Source: an uncultured Geobacter sp. (lineage in GTDB: Bacteria; Desulfobacterota; Desulfuromonadia; Geobacterales; CAIOGM01). From it: DNA of 64,000 nucleotides. The stretch lies in NCBI GenBank assembly GCA_903857795.1, contig CAIOGM010000115.1, positions 1-64,000 of the forward strand, written 5' to 3'. How positions within the stretch are numbered: the first letter of the stretch is position 1; every line of letters begins with the position of its first letter. The position numbers and the translations under genes are program-made. The notes below the pieces were generated by a model. The model made no database searches, was not told the origin of the DNA, and saw nothing but the letters and a program-made list of their open reading frames with translations. This document shows, one piece after another, positions 36,323-45,909 of this stretch.

Positions 36323-39097
36323 ATGACCGCCGGCATGCATGGAAAGGATGAAACCGCAATACCCTCAGCGCCGCTGCGCTTTCGACCTGTTATCCTCGCT
36401 TGCGCCGCCTTTACCGCCGTTGTCGGGGGCGTCGCCCTGCTCGGCTGGATAACCGGACGCCTTGAGGTCGCCAGCCTGGGGGCGGGCAAGATTCCGATGG
36501 CGCCGAGCACCGCCCTCCTGTTTGTTCTGTATGCGGCGGCCATCTTCTTCCGTTCTTTTACTCCCCGCCGAGTCGCCGCTCTTGCCGGTCTGTCCGTCAA
36601 TGCCGCCGGAGCGCTGGTTGCGCTGTCCCTCCTCATCCTCGCCTCTCGGGGTGTTCCCACAAACCTGGAACGGCTGGGCCTTACGATCATGACCCCGGTC
36701 GGGAAAACAGCTATCGGGCAGATGTCGCCGATTACCGCGATCTGCTTCCTGCTGGCCTCCCTGTCGTATCTGACACTTCTCTCCGCGCCCACGGTTCGTC
36801 CCCGGCGGGCCGGCGCAGCCTGTTTCTGCGCCGGCATCCTGCTTGCGGCCAACCTCCTGTTTGTCCTGGCATATCTGTATGGCAAGCCGCTGTTTTACGG
36901 CGGCGCCTTCATTCCGCCGGCGGCGCTGACCTGCATCGCTTTCATGACCCTTGGGATAGCGCTGTGCTGTCTCTCTCTTCCGTCTGTCGGCGGATCTCTC
37001 CAATGGACTGAACCATTCACCCGCAGCTCTTATTACCTCGTGCTGGTTTTGGCGCTTCTCGCTCTGGGAATAGTGACGATGGGATTGCTCTATTTCAGGA
37101 ACTTTGAACGAAACTATCGTGAAGAGGTTGGACGACATCTCACGGCTATCGGGAGTTTGAAGGTGGCGGAGCTGGAGTCGTATTACAAGGAGCGTCTTGG
37201 CGACGCCGGCATATTCTCTAAAAATCCATCCTTCGCCGCCATTACCAAGCGCTTTCTCGACAAACCCGGGGACGCCGGCGCCAAGGCGGAGCTTTCTGCC
37301 TGGCTCGATCGATATCAGGAGAGTTTACAGTATGACCGAATCTCTCTGCTGGACACCCGGGGTGTAACCCGGCTTTCCACGCTTGGCGCCGCGACGCCGG
37401 TTGCCGCCACTGTCTCCCGGCGTCTGCCCGAACTCCTCGGGACCGGCCGGATCACCTTCGTGGATTTTTATCGAAGCGACCGTGACGGGAAGATCTATCT
37501 GGCTATTCTGGCGCCGATCCTCGACCCGCAGGCGTTCAACCGGCCTCTGGGCGTGGTCATGCTGCGCATCGATCCCGAAACCTTTCTCTACCCCTATATC
37601 AAGCGCTGGCCATCCGAGAGCAAGACGTCCGAAACCTTGATTGTTCGCCGGGATGGTGACGATGTGCTCTTTCTCAACGACCCCCGGTTCGGCGCCAACG
37701 CCGCCCTCAATCTGCGCTTTCCCCTGAGTCAGAGTGATCTGCCGGCGGCAAAAGCGGTTCTGGGACAGACGGGGATCGTGGAAGGTCGGGACTATCGCGG
37801 TTTGCCGGTTACCAGCTATATTGCCCCCGTGCCCGGCACCCCCTGGTTTCTGGTCGCGCGCACGGACACCGCGGAGACGTACGCTCCGCTGCGCGAGCGG
37901 CTCTGGACGACCGTCATGTTCATTGTGTTTTTGCTCCTGGGCGCCGGTGTGACGGTCGCCCTGATCTGGCGGCGGCAGCGGGCGGTTATTGCGGAGGAGA
38001 AGTTGAAGGCGACTGAACTGTTACATTTGAGCGAGGAACGCTTTAATAACCTGTTCAATCAGTCGCCCATGGGCATAGCTCTGGTCGATTCGCTGACCGG
38101 GCATATTGACGCCGTTAATCCTCTGTTTGCCAGGATATCCGGCAGAACTCCGGAGGAGCTCCTGCGGATCGACGGCACGAGCATCACTCATCCTGACGAT
38201 CAGCAGGAGGAAGCTGACCTCATGGCGCAGCTGACTGCCGGGAGCATCACCGGTTTCCGGATGGAAAAGCGCTACCTCCATAGGGATGGCGCAACCGTCT
38301 GGATCAATATGACGGTCGCGCCGGTCAAAGTCGAGGATGAGCAGCATCCGCGTCACCTCTGTATGATCGAGGACATCACGACACATAAGGAATATGAACG
38401 AGAGCTACAGCTTAAAAACGCCGAACTTGAGCGCTTCACCTATACCGTCTCCCACGACCTTAAAAGTCCGATTATCACGATCAAAGGCTTTACCGGTTCT
38501 CTGGAAAAGGATCTTGAAAATGGCAATTATCATCGGATGGCGAGTGACCTGAAGCGGATCAGCGCTGCCGCCGACAAGATGGACGACCTGCTGCGCGACC
38601 TGCTGAAACTCTCAACCATAGGCAGGATAATCAATGCACCGGAACCTGTGGCTCTGAATCTGGTGGTGGCTGATGTGCTGGCGCAACTGGCCGGGCTTTT
38701 GAAAAATTACAATGTTACCGTTGCCGTGCAGCCCGGCCTGCCGATGCTGCTCTGCGACCGGCGGCGCATGGCCGAGGTGCTGCAGAATCTGGTGGAGAAC
38801 GCCATCACTTACATGGGTGATACGCCAGAGCCGCGCATAGAAATCGGCCTGCGGAAAGAAGCAGCTGAAAATATCTTCTTTGTGCAGGACAACGGCATCG
38901 GCATTGATGAAAAATATCACCAGATCATCTTCGGTCTGTTCAATAAGCTGGATGCCGAGAGTGGAGGGACGGGTATCGGTCTCGCGCTGGTGAAGCGGAT
39001 CATTGAGGTGCATGGCGGCAGGGTCTGGGTGGAGTCGGAGGGTGAGGGAAAAGGGAGCAGGTTCTGTTTCACGCTGCCGGTTATTGCTGAAGGATGA
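36323..39097 (+). CDS. Membrane PAS histidine kinase with integral-membrane and Cache-like input domains
   Basis: 924-aa kinase. The N-terminal part (about residues 25-235) has several hydrophobic helices resembling a MASE-type membrane sensor. A further TM (about 240-258) starts an extracytoplasmic Cache-like domain (about 260-520; VAELESYYKERLGDAG, ITFVDFYRSDRDGKIYLA). TM at about 530-550, then PAS (about 570-690), HisKA of the bacteriophytochrome type with YTVSHDLKSPIITIKGF, and HATPase with NLVENAITYMG, DNGIGI and GTGIGLALVKRI. No receiver is attached. The C-terminal 230 residues are nearly identical to the kinase at 41931-44390. It is followed by a solute-binding lipoprotein gene. Confidence 0.9.
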   Translation: MTAGMHGKDETAIPSAPLRFRPVILACAAFTAVVGGVALLGWITGRLEVASLGAGKIPMAPSTALLFVLYAAAIFFRSFTPRRVAALAGLSVNAAGALVALSLLILASRGVPTNLERLGLTIMTPVGKTAIGQMSPITAICFLLASLSYLTLLSAPTVRPRRAGAACFCAGILLAANLLFVLAYLYGKPLFYGGAFIPPAALTCIAFMTLGIALCCLSLPSVGGSLQWTEPFTRSSYYLVLVLALLALGIVTMGLLYFRNFERNYREEVGRHLTAIGSLKVAELESYYKERLGDAGIFSKNPSFAAITKRFLDKPGDAGAKAELSAWLDRYQESLQYDRISLLDTRGVTRLSTLGAATPVAATVSRRLPELLGTGRITFVDFYRSDRDGKIYLAILAPILDPQAFNRPLGVVMLRIDPETFLYPYIKRWPSESKTSETLIVRRDGDDVLFLNDPRFGANAALNLRFPLSQSDLPAAKAVLGQTGIVEGRDYRGLPVTSYIAPVPGTPWFLVARTDTAETYAPLRERLWTTVMFIVFLLLGAGVTVALIWRRQRAVIAEEKLKATELLHLSEERFNNLFNQSPMGIALVDSLTGHIDAVNPLFARISGRTPEELLRIDGTSITHPDDQQEEADLMAQLTAGSITGFRMEKRYLHRDGATVWINMTVAPVKVEDEQHPRHLCMIEDITTHKEYERELQLKNAELERFTYTVSHDLKSPIITIKGFTGSLEKDLENGNYHRMASDLKRISAAADKMDDLLRDLLKLSTIGRIINAPEPVALNLVVADVLAQLAGLLKNYNVTVAVQPGLPMLLCDRRRMAEVLQNLVENAITYMGDTPEPRIEIGLRKEAAENIFFVQDNGIGIDEKYHQIIFGLFNKLDAESGGTGIGLALVKRIIEVHGGRVWVESEGEGKGSRFCFTLPVIAEG

Positions 39098-39145
39098 ATA
39101 GCATCAGTGCAAATTTTTCAACCGATAACCGACAAGGAGCTCACC

Positions 39146-40147
39146 GTGCGAAAAACGACACTCGCCTTACTGTTGATGGCAGCGTTGTCTGGTTGCCAGG
39201 AGTCACCGTCCCGGAGTGCCGGGCAACCAGGCACGCCCCCGTTACAAAAAATCACCGTTGCCTATACGGTGCAGCCGCAAGGCACCCTCATCCATGTCGC
39301 AGTGGCCAAGGGGTATTTCATTGAGGAGGGGCTTGACGTTCAATCGTCCATTCATGCCTTTGGCAAAGCTGCGCTGCAATCGCTCCTCGATCACAAAGCC
39401 GACTTTGCGGCCGTCGCAGAAACGCCTTTCATGTTCAATGTGCTTAAGGGGGAGAAAATCTGCGTAATCGCCAATATTGAAGCAAGCACCATGAACAACG
39501 CCATTGTCGCCAGAAAGGATGCAGGCGTCTCGGCGCTCGGCGACTTACAAGGGAAGCGGATCGGCTTTACGCCTGGAACCACCTCCGACTTCTTTCTTGA
39601 TTCGATTCTGACGTCAATCGGCCTGACCCGGCAGGCGATTCAACCGGTCGCCTTGAAACCGGATGAGATGCTCACCGCCATCGTCGGGAAAAAAGTTGAC
39701 GCGGTCTGTACCTGGAACTTCCCGCTGACTCAGATCAAGCGGCGACTCGGGGCTGACGGAGTCCTGTTTTACGACCATGAAATCTATACCGAAACATTCA
39801 ACATTGCCAGCCACCAGGATTTTGTTCAGAAAAACCCGGAAACGGTCGAACGCCTGCTCCGCGCCCTGCTCAAGGCGGAAAATTTTGTCGCGCAACATTC
39901 CGACGAAGCACAGTCCATCGTAAGTGCATCGACAAAAACAGACCCGGACATTGTCCGCGAGGTCTGGAACGCGTTTGCATACCAGGTCGTGCTTGACAGG
40001 AGAATCATCATCATGCTGGAAGATGAAACCCGCTGGGCGATTAAGAACAGACTCACCGACCAGACCGCCATGCCCGACTACCTCACCTACATTTACCTTG
40101 ACGGCCTCCGTGCGGTAAAACCGGAAGCGGTCAAAATCGGCAGGTAA
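39146..40147 (+). CDS. Solute-binding lipoprotein of the SsuA/TauA/NMT1 type
   Basis: 333-aa predicted lipoprotein. The GTG start at 39146 follows AAGGAG with 7-bp spacing and opens a lipoprotein signal with lipobox LSGC. The mature protein shows the family pattern: KITVAYTVQPQGTLIHVAVAKGYF, GLDVQ, DFAAVAETPF, GKRIGFTPGTTSDFFLD and VDAVCTWNFPL. ABC permease and ATPase genes are absent, and two PAS kinases flank it. It may serve as an extracytoplasmic ligand receptor for those kinases. Ligands in the family are nitrate, sulfonates and thiamine precursors; here it is unknown. Confidence 0.85.
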   Translation: MRKTTLALLLMAALSGCQESPSRSAGQPGTPPLQKITVAYTVQPQGTLIHVAVAKGYFIEEGLDVQSSIHAFGKAALQSLLDHKADFAAVAETPFMFNVLKGEKICVIANIEASTMNNAIVARKDAGVSALGDLQGKRIGFTPGTTSDFFLDSILTSIGLTRQAIQPVALKPDEMLTAIVGKKVDAVCTWNFPLTQIKRRLGADGVLFYDHEIYTETFNIASHQDFVQKNPETVERLLRALLKAENFVAQHSDEAQSIVSASTKTDPDIVREVWNAFAYQVVLDRRIIIMLEDETRWAIKNRLTDQTAMPDYLTYIYLDGLRAVKPEAVKIGR

Positions 40148-40233
40148 CCAATGCGCGTCCCGACGAAACTAAAGAGCATTTCATGGCTGGCGGGTAACCA
40201 ATGCGCATTCCGACGAAACTAAAGAGTATTTCT
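40143..40233 (+). repeat. Near-perfect duplication of a kinase gene start, 50-bp offset
   Basis: The stretch from GGTAACCAATGCGC through AAACTAAAGAG at 40143-40183 recurs at 40193-40233 with about four differences. The first copy has its own ATG (40151) giving a 23-codon frame that ends inside the second copy, out of frame with the kinase. This is a partial tandem duplication that may create an upstream ORF. Confidence 0.85.
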
Positions 40234-41934
40234 TATATTCTGGTCACGGCTCTCATCGTGCTGTTGTCCGCCGTCATCTGGTTGTTACTCATAACCAGGA
40301 GCGCAAACAGCGATTTAAGGCTGGTTGACGAGATCCAAATTAATTTCCTCGAGCGCACCTCGCTGAGTGATCAGTATTTCCTCCATCATGAGAAACTCAC
40401 GGGGATATGCTGGGAAGAGAGCAAGCGACATTCAGACCGCTTGCTTCGCCAGGCCAGGCTTCAACTCCGTGACAAGGAAAGTCTGGAGAACATAGAGGCA
40501 TTAGTCAGGAATATCGATGACTCCGCAGCCATTTTCAAGCGCATTGTCGCCACGAGTAACGCATTGAAATCGGCAGGCGGTGACCGCGAAATTTTGGAAG
40601 AGCTGAACAAAAGGCTCTCCAGTCAGTTGCTCCTGAAAGCGACCGTGATCCGCGATACGACTTTTTTACTGAAAGATTCCGCCTTGAAGAGCGTTCAGCA
40701 GCGCTACCGGCAACTGACCGTCTCAATCCTCCTGCTGGCGGCCTCGCTGTCCATTGGCATCATTCTCTGGAATATCCTGCTGAAACAACAGGTGAAATCC
40801 AAAACAATTCATCTTAAAAACGAGATCGCCGAACGCTTGCGCGCTGAAGAAGCTCTGGTAGCCAGTGAGACTCACTTCAGAAATTACTACGAGCTCGGCC
40901 TTATCGGGATGGCGATTACCTCGCGGGATAAAGGATGGGTTCAATGCAACGACTTTTTGTGCTCAATGGTTGGCTATTCACGAGAGGAGCTTTTTAACAG
41001 GAGTTGGGCGGAGATGACCCATCCCGATGATCTTGCTGCAGACGAGGAGAAATTCCAAAAAGTGCTGCGGGGTGAAATCGATGGTTACACCTTGGATAAA
41101 CGGTTCATACATAAAAACGGCCAGATCGTACAGACCGCTCTCTCTGTCAAGTGCGTCCGGGGGTTGGATGGCGCGCCTGACCATTTTGTGGTCATGGTTC
41201 AGGACATCGCCGAGCGCAAGCGGTATGAACAGGAACTGCAGGCCAAGAACACCGAACTGGATCGTTTCGCCTACACCGTTTCTCACGACCTGAAGAGTCC
41301 GCTGATCACGATACAGGCGTATGCCGGCATGATCAAAAAGGATCTGGAAGCGGGCACATACGAGCGGGCTCAGGATGACATGAAGAGGATCGAGAGGGCG
41401 GCGGACAAGATGACGTCACTGCTCAAAGATCTGCTGGAGCTATCCCGCGCCGGCAGGATGATGGGCGAGCCTTCACCGGTGGATATGAACCGTTTGGTTA
41501 AAAATACCCTGCAGCAGCTGGCTGGCCCGATCGCGGGTAGTCACGTTGAGATGGTGCTGCAGCCTGATCTCCCCTCTGTGCTTGGCGATGAGAAACGGAT
41601 CGCGCAGGTCGTGCAGAATCTGGTTGAGAACGCCATCAAATACATGGGGGATCAGGCTGCGCCCCGCATCGAAATCGGCAGACGGCAGGAGGGCAAGGAG
41701 TGCGTCTTCTTTGTCAGCGACAACGGCAAAGGTATTGATCCGAACCACCACGAAAAAGTCTTCGGCCTGTTCAACAAGCTGGATGCCGAAAGTGCAGGGA
41801 CAGGTATCGGTCTGGCGTTAGTCAAGCGGATCATTGAGGTGCATGGCGGTAGAGTATGGGTGGAGTCGGAAGGGGAAGGTACGGGGTGTTGTTTTTGCTT
41901 TGAACTTCCACTAGTTGTCGCGGAGGTGCCATGA
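40201..41934 (+). CDS. Membrane PAS sensor histidine kinase
   Basis: 577-aa kinase. TM1 is at about 12-32, a helical extracytoplasmic domain of about 140 residues follows, and TM2 is at about 175-197. Then come a short coiled linker (NEIAERLRAEEAL), a PAS domain (about 220-345, with C-terminal DIAERKRYEQELQ), HisKA with YTVSHDLKSPLITIQAY, and HATPase with NLVENAIKYMGDQ, DNGKGI and GTGIGLALVKRI. No receiver domain is attached. The ATG overlaps nothing upstream but lies in the second copy of a 50-bp-offset duplication. The stop overlaps the next kinase start by 4 bp. The partner regulator is probably one of the two CheY-like proteins downstream. Confidence 0.9.
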   Translation: MRIPTKLKSISYILVTALIVLLSAVIWLLLITRSANSDLRLVDEIQINFLERTSLSDQYFLHHEKLTGICWEESKRHSDRLLRQARLQLRDKESLENIEALVRNIDDSAAIFKRIVATSNALKSAGGDREILEELNKRLSSQLLLKATVIRDTTFLLKDSALKSVQQRYRQLTVSILLLAASLSIGIILWNILLKQQVKSKTIHLKNEIAERLRAEEALVASETHFRNYYELGLIGMAITSRDKGWVQCNDFLCSMVGYSREELFNRSWAEMTHPDDLAADEEKFQKVLRGEIDGYTLDKRFIHKNGQIVQTALSVKCVRGLDGAPDHFVVMVQDIAERKRYEQELQAKNTELDRFAYTVSHDLKSPLITIQAYAGMIKKDLEAGTYERAQDDMKRIERAADKMTSLLKDLLELSRAGRMMGEPSPVDMNRLVKNTLQQLAGPIAGSHVEMVLQPDLPSVLGDEKRIAQVVQNLVENAIKYMGDQAAPRIEIGRRQEGKECVFFVSDNGKGIDPNHHEKVFGLFNKLDAESAGTGIGLALVKRIIEVHGGRVWVESEGEGTGCCFCFELPLVVAEVP

Positions 41935-44390
41935 AACGCGCACCGGGGAAAATCAGCGCTTTTGCCGACGGTTCAATAACTCGCAGGCTGTATCTTCATG
42001 CGGCCATCGTCGCCGTTTTTCTCCTGATCGTTATTTCCATAACCATCTGGGCCGGGAACACCCTTACCATGATCACCGCTCTTGCCCGTTTCGAGCGAAC
42101 CCATACGGTTTCCAGGGTTGAAGCTATGGTGGCTTTCTTTGAGTACCATGATCACAAAAAGCCGGAGGATCTGGAATCGTTTCATGCGAAAATGGCTATT
42201 ACCCAATCCTACAACAAGGTTTTCAGCCGTTTGCTTGATATGCGAAAAGAGACACCTGATGCCGAATTCGTGCGGATTCTGGAAAGCACCTTCAGCGAAA
42301 CTGATCATAAAACGGCGGTGATCATCGTTAACAGGATAAAGGTCCTGTCCTGGCATCCGATTCTGAAAGAGCTGGTGGCGGATGCAGCCGGCGCTCATGC
42401 TGCGGGGGAAAAATTAAAGGTTCAGATAGCTCAATTTCTCGGGACTGACAATGAGGTTGCACAGGCGGCCATCTTCGCGGAAATTTATAACACAAGAAAA
42501 AAATCCATTTTCTACGAGACTTCTTTTTCAAAGAGCTGCAGCGCCCTTTCCAATGAAATATCCACGTATGTCAATTGTATCACGATCGCCCTGCTGATTA
42601 TTTCAGTGGGATTCACCGGCTTTCTGACGTATATGATTTCGAAAACAGTCATCCGGCAGGCGGCGCGGTATACATCGGAGCTGGAAAAGGAAATCCAGGT
42701 GCGCAAGCAGACGCAAGAGGCCCTGGTTGAGTCAAAAACCCTGGTTGAAGCAGTTGTAGAGAATGTCCCGCTCATGATTTTTCTCAAAGAGGCGACAGAT
42801 CTGCGTTTCGTTTTATTCAATCGAGCCGGCGAGGAGCTTCTGGGTTATGACCGCCAGCTGTTGCTCGGCAAGAACAACCTGGATCTTTTCCCTCCCGAAC
42901 AGGCCGCCAACTTCATGGCCAAAGACCGGGAAGTGCTTGGTGGAGAGCCCGGCATACTGGATATCCCGGAAGAACCTATTCTGACGCACAAGAGCGGCCT
43001 GCGGTTTCTTCATACACGGAAGGTCTGCATCCGAGGCGCTGATGGGGTCACAAAATATCTGCTGGGCATCTCCGAAGACATCACAGAGCGCAAGCGGGCT
43101 AAGGAGACAATCGAAAAACGGCTTGCATCACTGACACAACCGCTGGAGAGCAGCTCGATATCCTTCGAAGAGCTGTTCAACCTGGATGAACTGCAGCAGA
43201 TCCAGGACGCCTTCGCCGAGGCGACCGGAGTCGCATCCATAATCACCACCCCTGAGGGGAGACCAATCACCAAACCGAGTAATTTCTGCCGGTTATGTAA
43301 TGATATTATCCGTAAGTCGGGAAAAGGTCTGGCAAACTGCATGAAGTCCGACAGTGTGCTGGGGAAATGTAATCCATTCGGCCCCAGTGTTCAGCCATGC
43401 ATGAGCGGCGGACTCTGGGATGGCGGGGCAAGCATCACCGTCGGCGGCAGGCATCTTGCCAACTGGCTGATCGGGCAGGTCAGGAACGAGGCCCAGGACG
43501 AAGAGAAGATGCTGGAATATGCCGATGAGATCGATGTGGACAGGGAGCTGTTCAGAGCTGCGTTGGCGGAAGTTCCGACCATGCCGAAAGAGCGTTTTGA
43601 CAAGGTGGCTCTGGCGCTCCACCTGTTGGCCAATGAATTATCCCTGAAGGCGTACCAGAATATACAACAGGCCCGTTTTATCGCCGAACGAAAAGTGTAT
43701 GAACAAGAGCTGCAGCAAAAAAACGCCGAGCTGGAACGTTTCACCTACACCGTCTCCCACGACCTGAAAAGTCCGATTATCACGATCAAAGGCTTTACCG
43801 GCTCTCTGGAAAAGGATCTTGAAAATGGGAACTATCAGCGGATGGCGGCCGACCTGAAGCGGGTCAGCGCTGCCGCCGACAAGATGGACGACCTGCTGCG
43901 CGACCTGCTGGAACTCTCAACCGTCGGCGGGGTTATTACCCCACCGGAAGCGGTGGCGATGAATCTGCTGGTGGATGATGTGCTGGCGCAACTCGCCGGG
44001 CCTTTGAAGAGTCACAACGTTACCGTTGCCGTGCAGCCAGGACTACCGACGGTTTTATGTGATCGGCGACGCATGGCCGAGGTAGTGCAGAATCTGGTGG
44101 AAAACGCCATAAATTACCGGGGTGATACGGCGGAGCCGCGCATAGAAATCGGCGTACGGAAAGAAACCGGAGAAAACATCTTCTTTGTGCTGGACAACGG
44201 CATCGGTATTGATGAAAAATATCACCGGATCATCTTTGGCCTGTTCAATAAGCTGGATGCCAAAAGTGCAGGGACAGGTATCGGTCTCGCGCTGGTCAAG
44301 CGGATCATCGAGCTGCATGGCGGTCGGGTCTGGGTGGAGTCGGAGGGGGAAGGGAACGGGTGCAGGTTTTGTTTTACGGCGCCGGGGTGA
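41931..44390 (+). CDS. PAS-PocR sensor histidine kinase
   Basis: 819-aa kinase. TM1 is at about 22-42, an extracytoplasmic helical domain extends to about 215, and TM2 is at about 218-240. A PAS domain (about 270-385) is followed by a PocR-like sensory domain (about 405-560) with the Cys-rich pattern NFCRLCNDIIR, ANCMKSD, KCNPFGPSVQPCMSGG and LANWLIGQVR. HisKA (YTVSHDLKSPIITIKGF) and HATPase (NLVENAINYRG, DNGIGI, GTGIGLALVKRI) follow. PocR domains bind small organics such as 1,2-propanediol or hydrocarbon derivatives and often hold a metal-binding Cys set. It overlaps the previous kinase by 4 bp. Confidence 0.9.
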   Translation: MKRAPGKISAFADGSITRRLYLHAAIVAVFLLIVISITIWAGNTLTMITALARFERTHTVSRVEAMVAFFEYHDHKKPEDLESFHAKMAITQSYNKVFSRLLDMRKETPDAEFVRILESTFSETDHKTAVIIVNRIKVLSWHPILKELVADAAGAHAAGEKLKVQIAQFLGTDNEVAQAAIFAEIYNTRKKSIFYETSFSKSCSALSNEISTYVNCITIALLIISVGFTGFLTYMISKTVIRQAARYTSELEKEIQVRKQTQEALVESKTLVEAVVENVPLMIFLKEATDLRFVLFNRAGEELLGYDRQLLLGKNNLDLFPPEQAANFMAKDREVLGGEPGILDIPEEPILTHKSGLRFLHTRKVCIRGADGVTKYLLGISEDITERKRAKETIEKRLASLTQPLESSSISFEELFNLDELQQIQDAFAEATGVASIITTPEGRPITKPSNFCRLCNDIIRKSGKGLANCMKSDSVLGKCNPFGPSVQPCMSGGLWDGGASITVGGRHLANWLIGQVRNEAQDEEKMLEYADEIDVDRELFRAALAEVPTMPKERFDKVALALHLLANELSLKAYQNIQQARFIAERKVYEQELQQKNAELERFTYTVSHDLKSPIITIKGFTGSLEKDLENGNYQRMAADLKRVSAAADKMDDLLRDLLELSTVGGVITPPEAVAMNLLVDDVLAQLAGPLKSHNVTVAVQPGLPTVLCDRRRMAEVVQNLVENAINYRGDTAEPRIEIGVRKETGENIFFVLDNGIGIDEKYHRIIFGLFNKLDAKSAGTGIGLALVKRIIELHGGRVWVESEGEGNGCRFCFTAPG
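43700..44387 (+). repeat. Kinase-core DNA repeat, second copy of 38395-39090
   Basis: The stretch coding the dimerisation and ATPase domains is nearly the same at both places: long runs are identical, and differences are mostly in third positions. This points to recent duplication or gene conversion. The 41250-41900 region of the middle kinase is a more distant copy. Confidence 0.85.
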
Positions 44391-44448
44391 GCTGTTTTTG
44401 TCGGGTGGCGTCAGGCCACGCCACGACCTGCTTGATAAGGACTTTACC

Positions 44449-45909
44449 ATGCTGACTGATAACATGGATGCGCCCCTGATACTGCTTGTGGAGGACGACA
44501 AGGACCATGCCGATCTGATGAGCGCATCACTTCGGAATGCTCCGGATGAGTATCGCCTGGAAATTGCCGCCACCCTGGGCCAAGCGCAGGCGGCTTTGGA
44601 GCGGCTGACCCCGAACCTTGTCCTGACAGATTACCGTTTGTCCGACGGAGAGGGGAGTGAGCTGCTGGCAACGGTAAAGAACCTTTGCCCTGTGATCATA
44701 TTGACATCCCAAGGGAGCGAACAGGTTGCCGTGGATGCGATGAAGGCCGGGGCGCTGGACTATGTGGTCAAGACGTCGTCGCTTTTTTCAGGGATGACGC
44801 ACATTGCCCAACGCGGCTTGCGTGAATGGGCATTGATTATGGAACGGAAGCAGGCGGAGAAACTGCTGGTATCGACCCTTTCTTTACTCAACGCCACCCT
44901 GGAATCAACTGCCGACGGCATCATTGTGGTGGATGTAGGCGGACGAATAAAAAAATGGAATCAGAAATTCCTCGACATATGGGACATCCCGGAACAGCTA
45001 CTGTACACGCAAAACAGAGCTTCGATGCTTGATCATGTTGTCTCCCGACTGGCCCAGTCGGAGAAGTTTTCAGACATATTCAGGGAGTTGTCTGAATACC
45101 CGGAGAAAGCGAGTTCCGACACACTCACTCTTGCCGACGGCCGCAAGCTTAGATGGCACTCTCAACCCCAGAGAATCGACGTTGGGGTTGTAGGCCGTGT
45201 CTGGTCTTTCCACGACATCACCGATCAGATACGAGCCGAGGAGGCTCTGGAGGAATCCAACCACCGGCTCGAAGCTCTGAGCGGTACCGACAGTTTGACA
45301 GGAATAGCCAACAGGCGCCGTTTTGACGAAGTATTGGCCCAGGAGCATGCTCGACATGCCCGTTCGAAGGGCGAGCTGTCACTGCTCATGTTGGATATTG
45401 ACCACTTCAAGGAGTATAACGACCGGTATGGACACGTAAAAGGTGACGAGTGCCTGCGACAGATTGCGCGGGTGATAGCTGGCTGTACTGCCCGCCCCGC
45501 TGATCTGGCGGCCCGTTTTGGCGGAGATGAATTCGCCTGCATCCTGCCGGATACAAACAGCAGAGGCGCCATCGCCATTGCCGAGAAGATCCGTCTCGGC
45601 GCCATGGCCCTTGCCATACCGCACCAGGAGTCGAATATCTCGGACTGCGTCACCGTCACTCTGGGTGGTGCAACGGTTCACTGTTCCTCGGGCGGATCGG
45701 TGGTGGACATCGTTGCCCAGGTAGATGGACTGCTCTATCTGGCCAAGTCCCGTGGGCGCAATCGGGTGGAATTCTCGGGGTTGGCGACGGGAGTATCTTC
45801 TTCCCCCGACTGTTTGAGCATCGGGAGTCACGACGACAAAGGAGGCAAAAACAATGAACGGAGAACCGTTGACAATTCTGCTGGTAGAGGACAATCCCGA
45901 CCACGCTGA
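44449..45909 (+). CDS. Response regulator with PAS and GGDEF domains (diguanylate cyclase)
   Basis: 486-aa soluble protein. The receiver has VEDDKDHADLM, VLTDYRLSDGEG and YVVKTSS (Lys kept, Pro lost). A PAS domain follows (about 140-265; STADGIIVVDVGGRIKKWNQ). GGDEF has DSLTGIANRRRFDE, MLDIDHFKEYNDRYGH and ARFGGDEF, with a likely inhibitory site RPAD five residues upstream. The start at 44449 follows AAGGA; a longer upstream frame only overlaps the kinase. The last 18 codons overlap the next gene. It is probably phosphorylated by the kinases just upstream and so links them to c-di-GMP. Confidence 0.92.
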   Translation: MLTDNMDAPLILLVEDDKDHADLMSASLRNAPDEYRLEIAATLGQAQAALERLTPNLVLTDYRLSDGEGSELLATVKNLCPVIILTSQGSEQVAVDAMKAGALDYVVKTSSLFSGMTHIAQRGLREWALIMERKQAEKLLVSTLSLLNATLESTADGIIVVDVGGRIKKWNQKFLDIWDIPEQLLYTQNRASMLDHVVSRLAQSEKFSDIFRELSEYPEKASSDTLTLADGRKLRWHSQPQRIDVGVVGRVWSFHDITDQIRAEEALEESNHRLEALSGTDSLTGIANRRRFDEVLAQEHARHARSKGELSLLMLDIDHFKEYNDRYGHVKGDECLRQIARVIAGCTARPADLAARFGGDEFACILPDTNSRGAIAIAEKIRLGAMALAIPHQESNISDCVTVTLGGATVHCSSGGSVVDIVAQVDGLLYLAKSRGRNRVEFSGLATGVSSSPDCLSIGSHDDKGGKNNERRTVDNSAGRGQSRPR

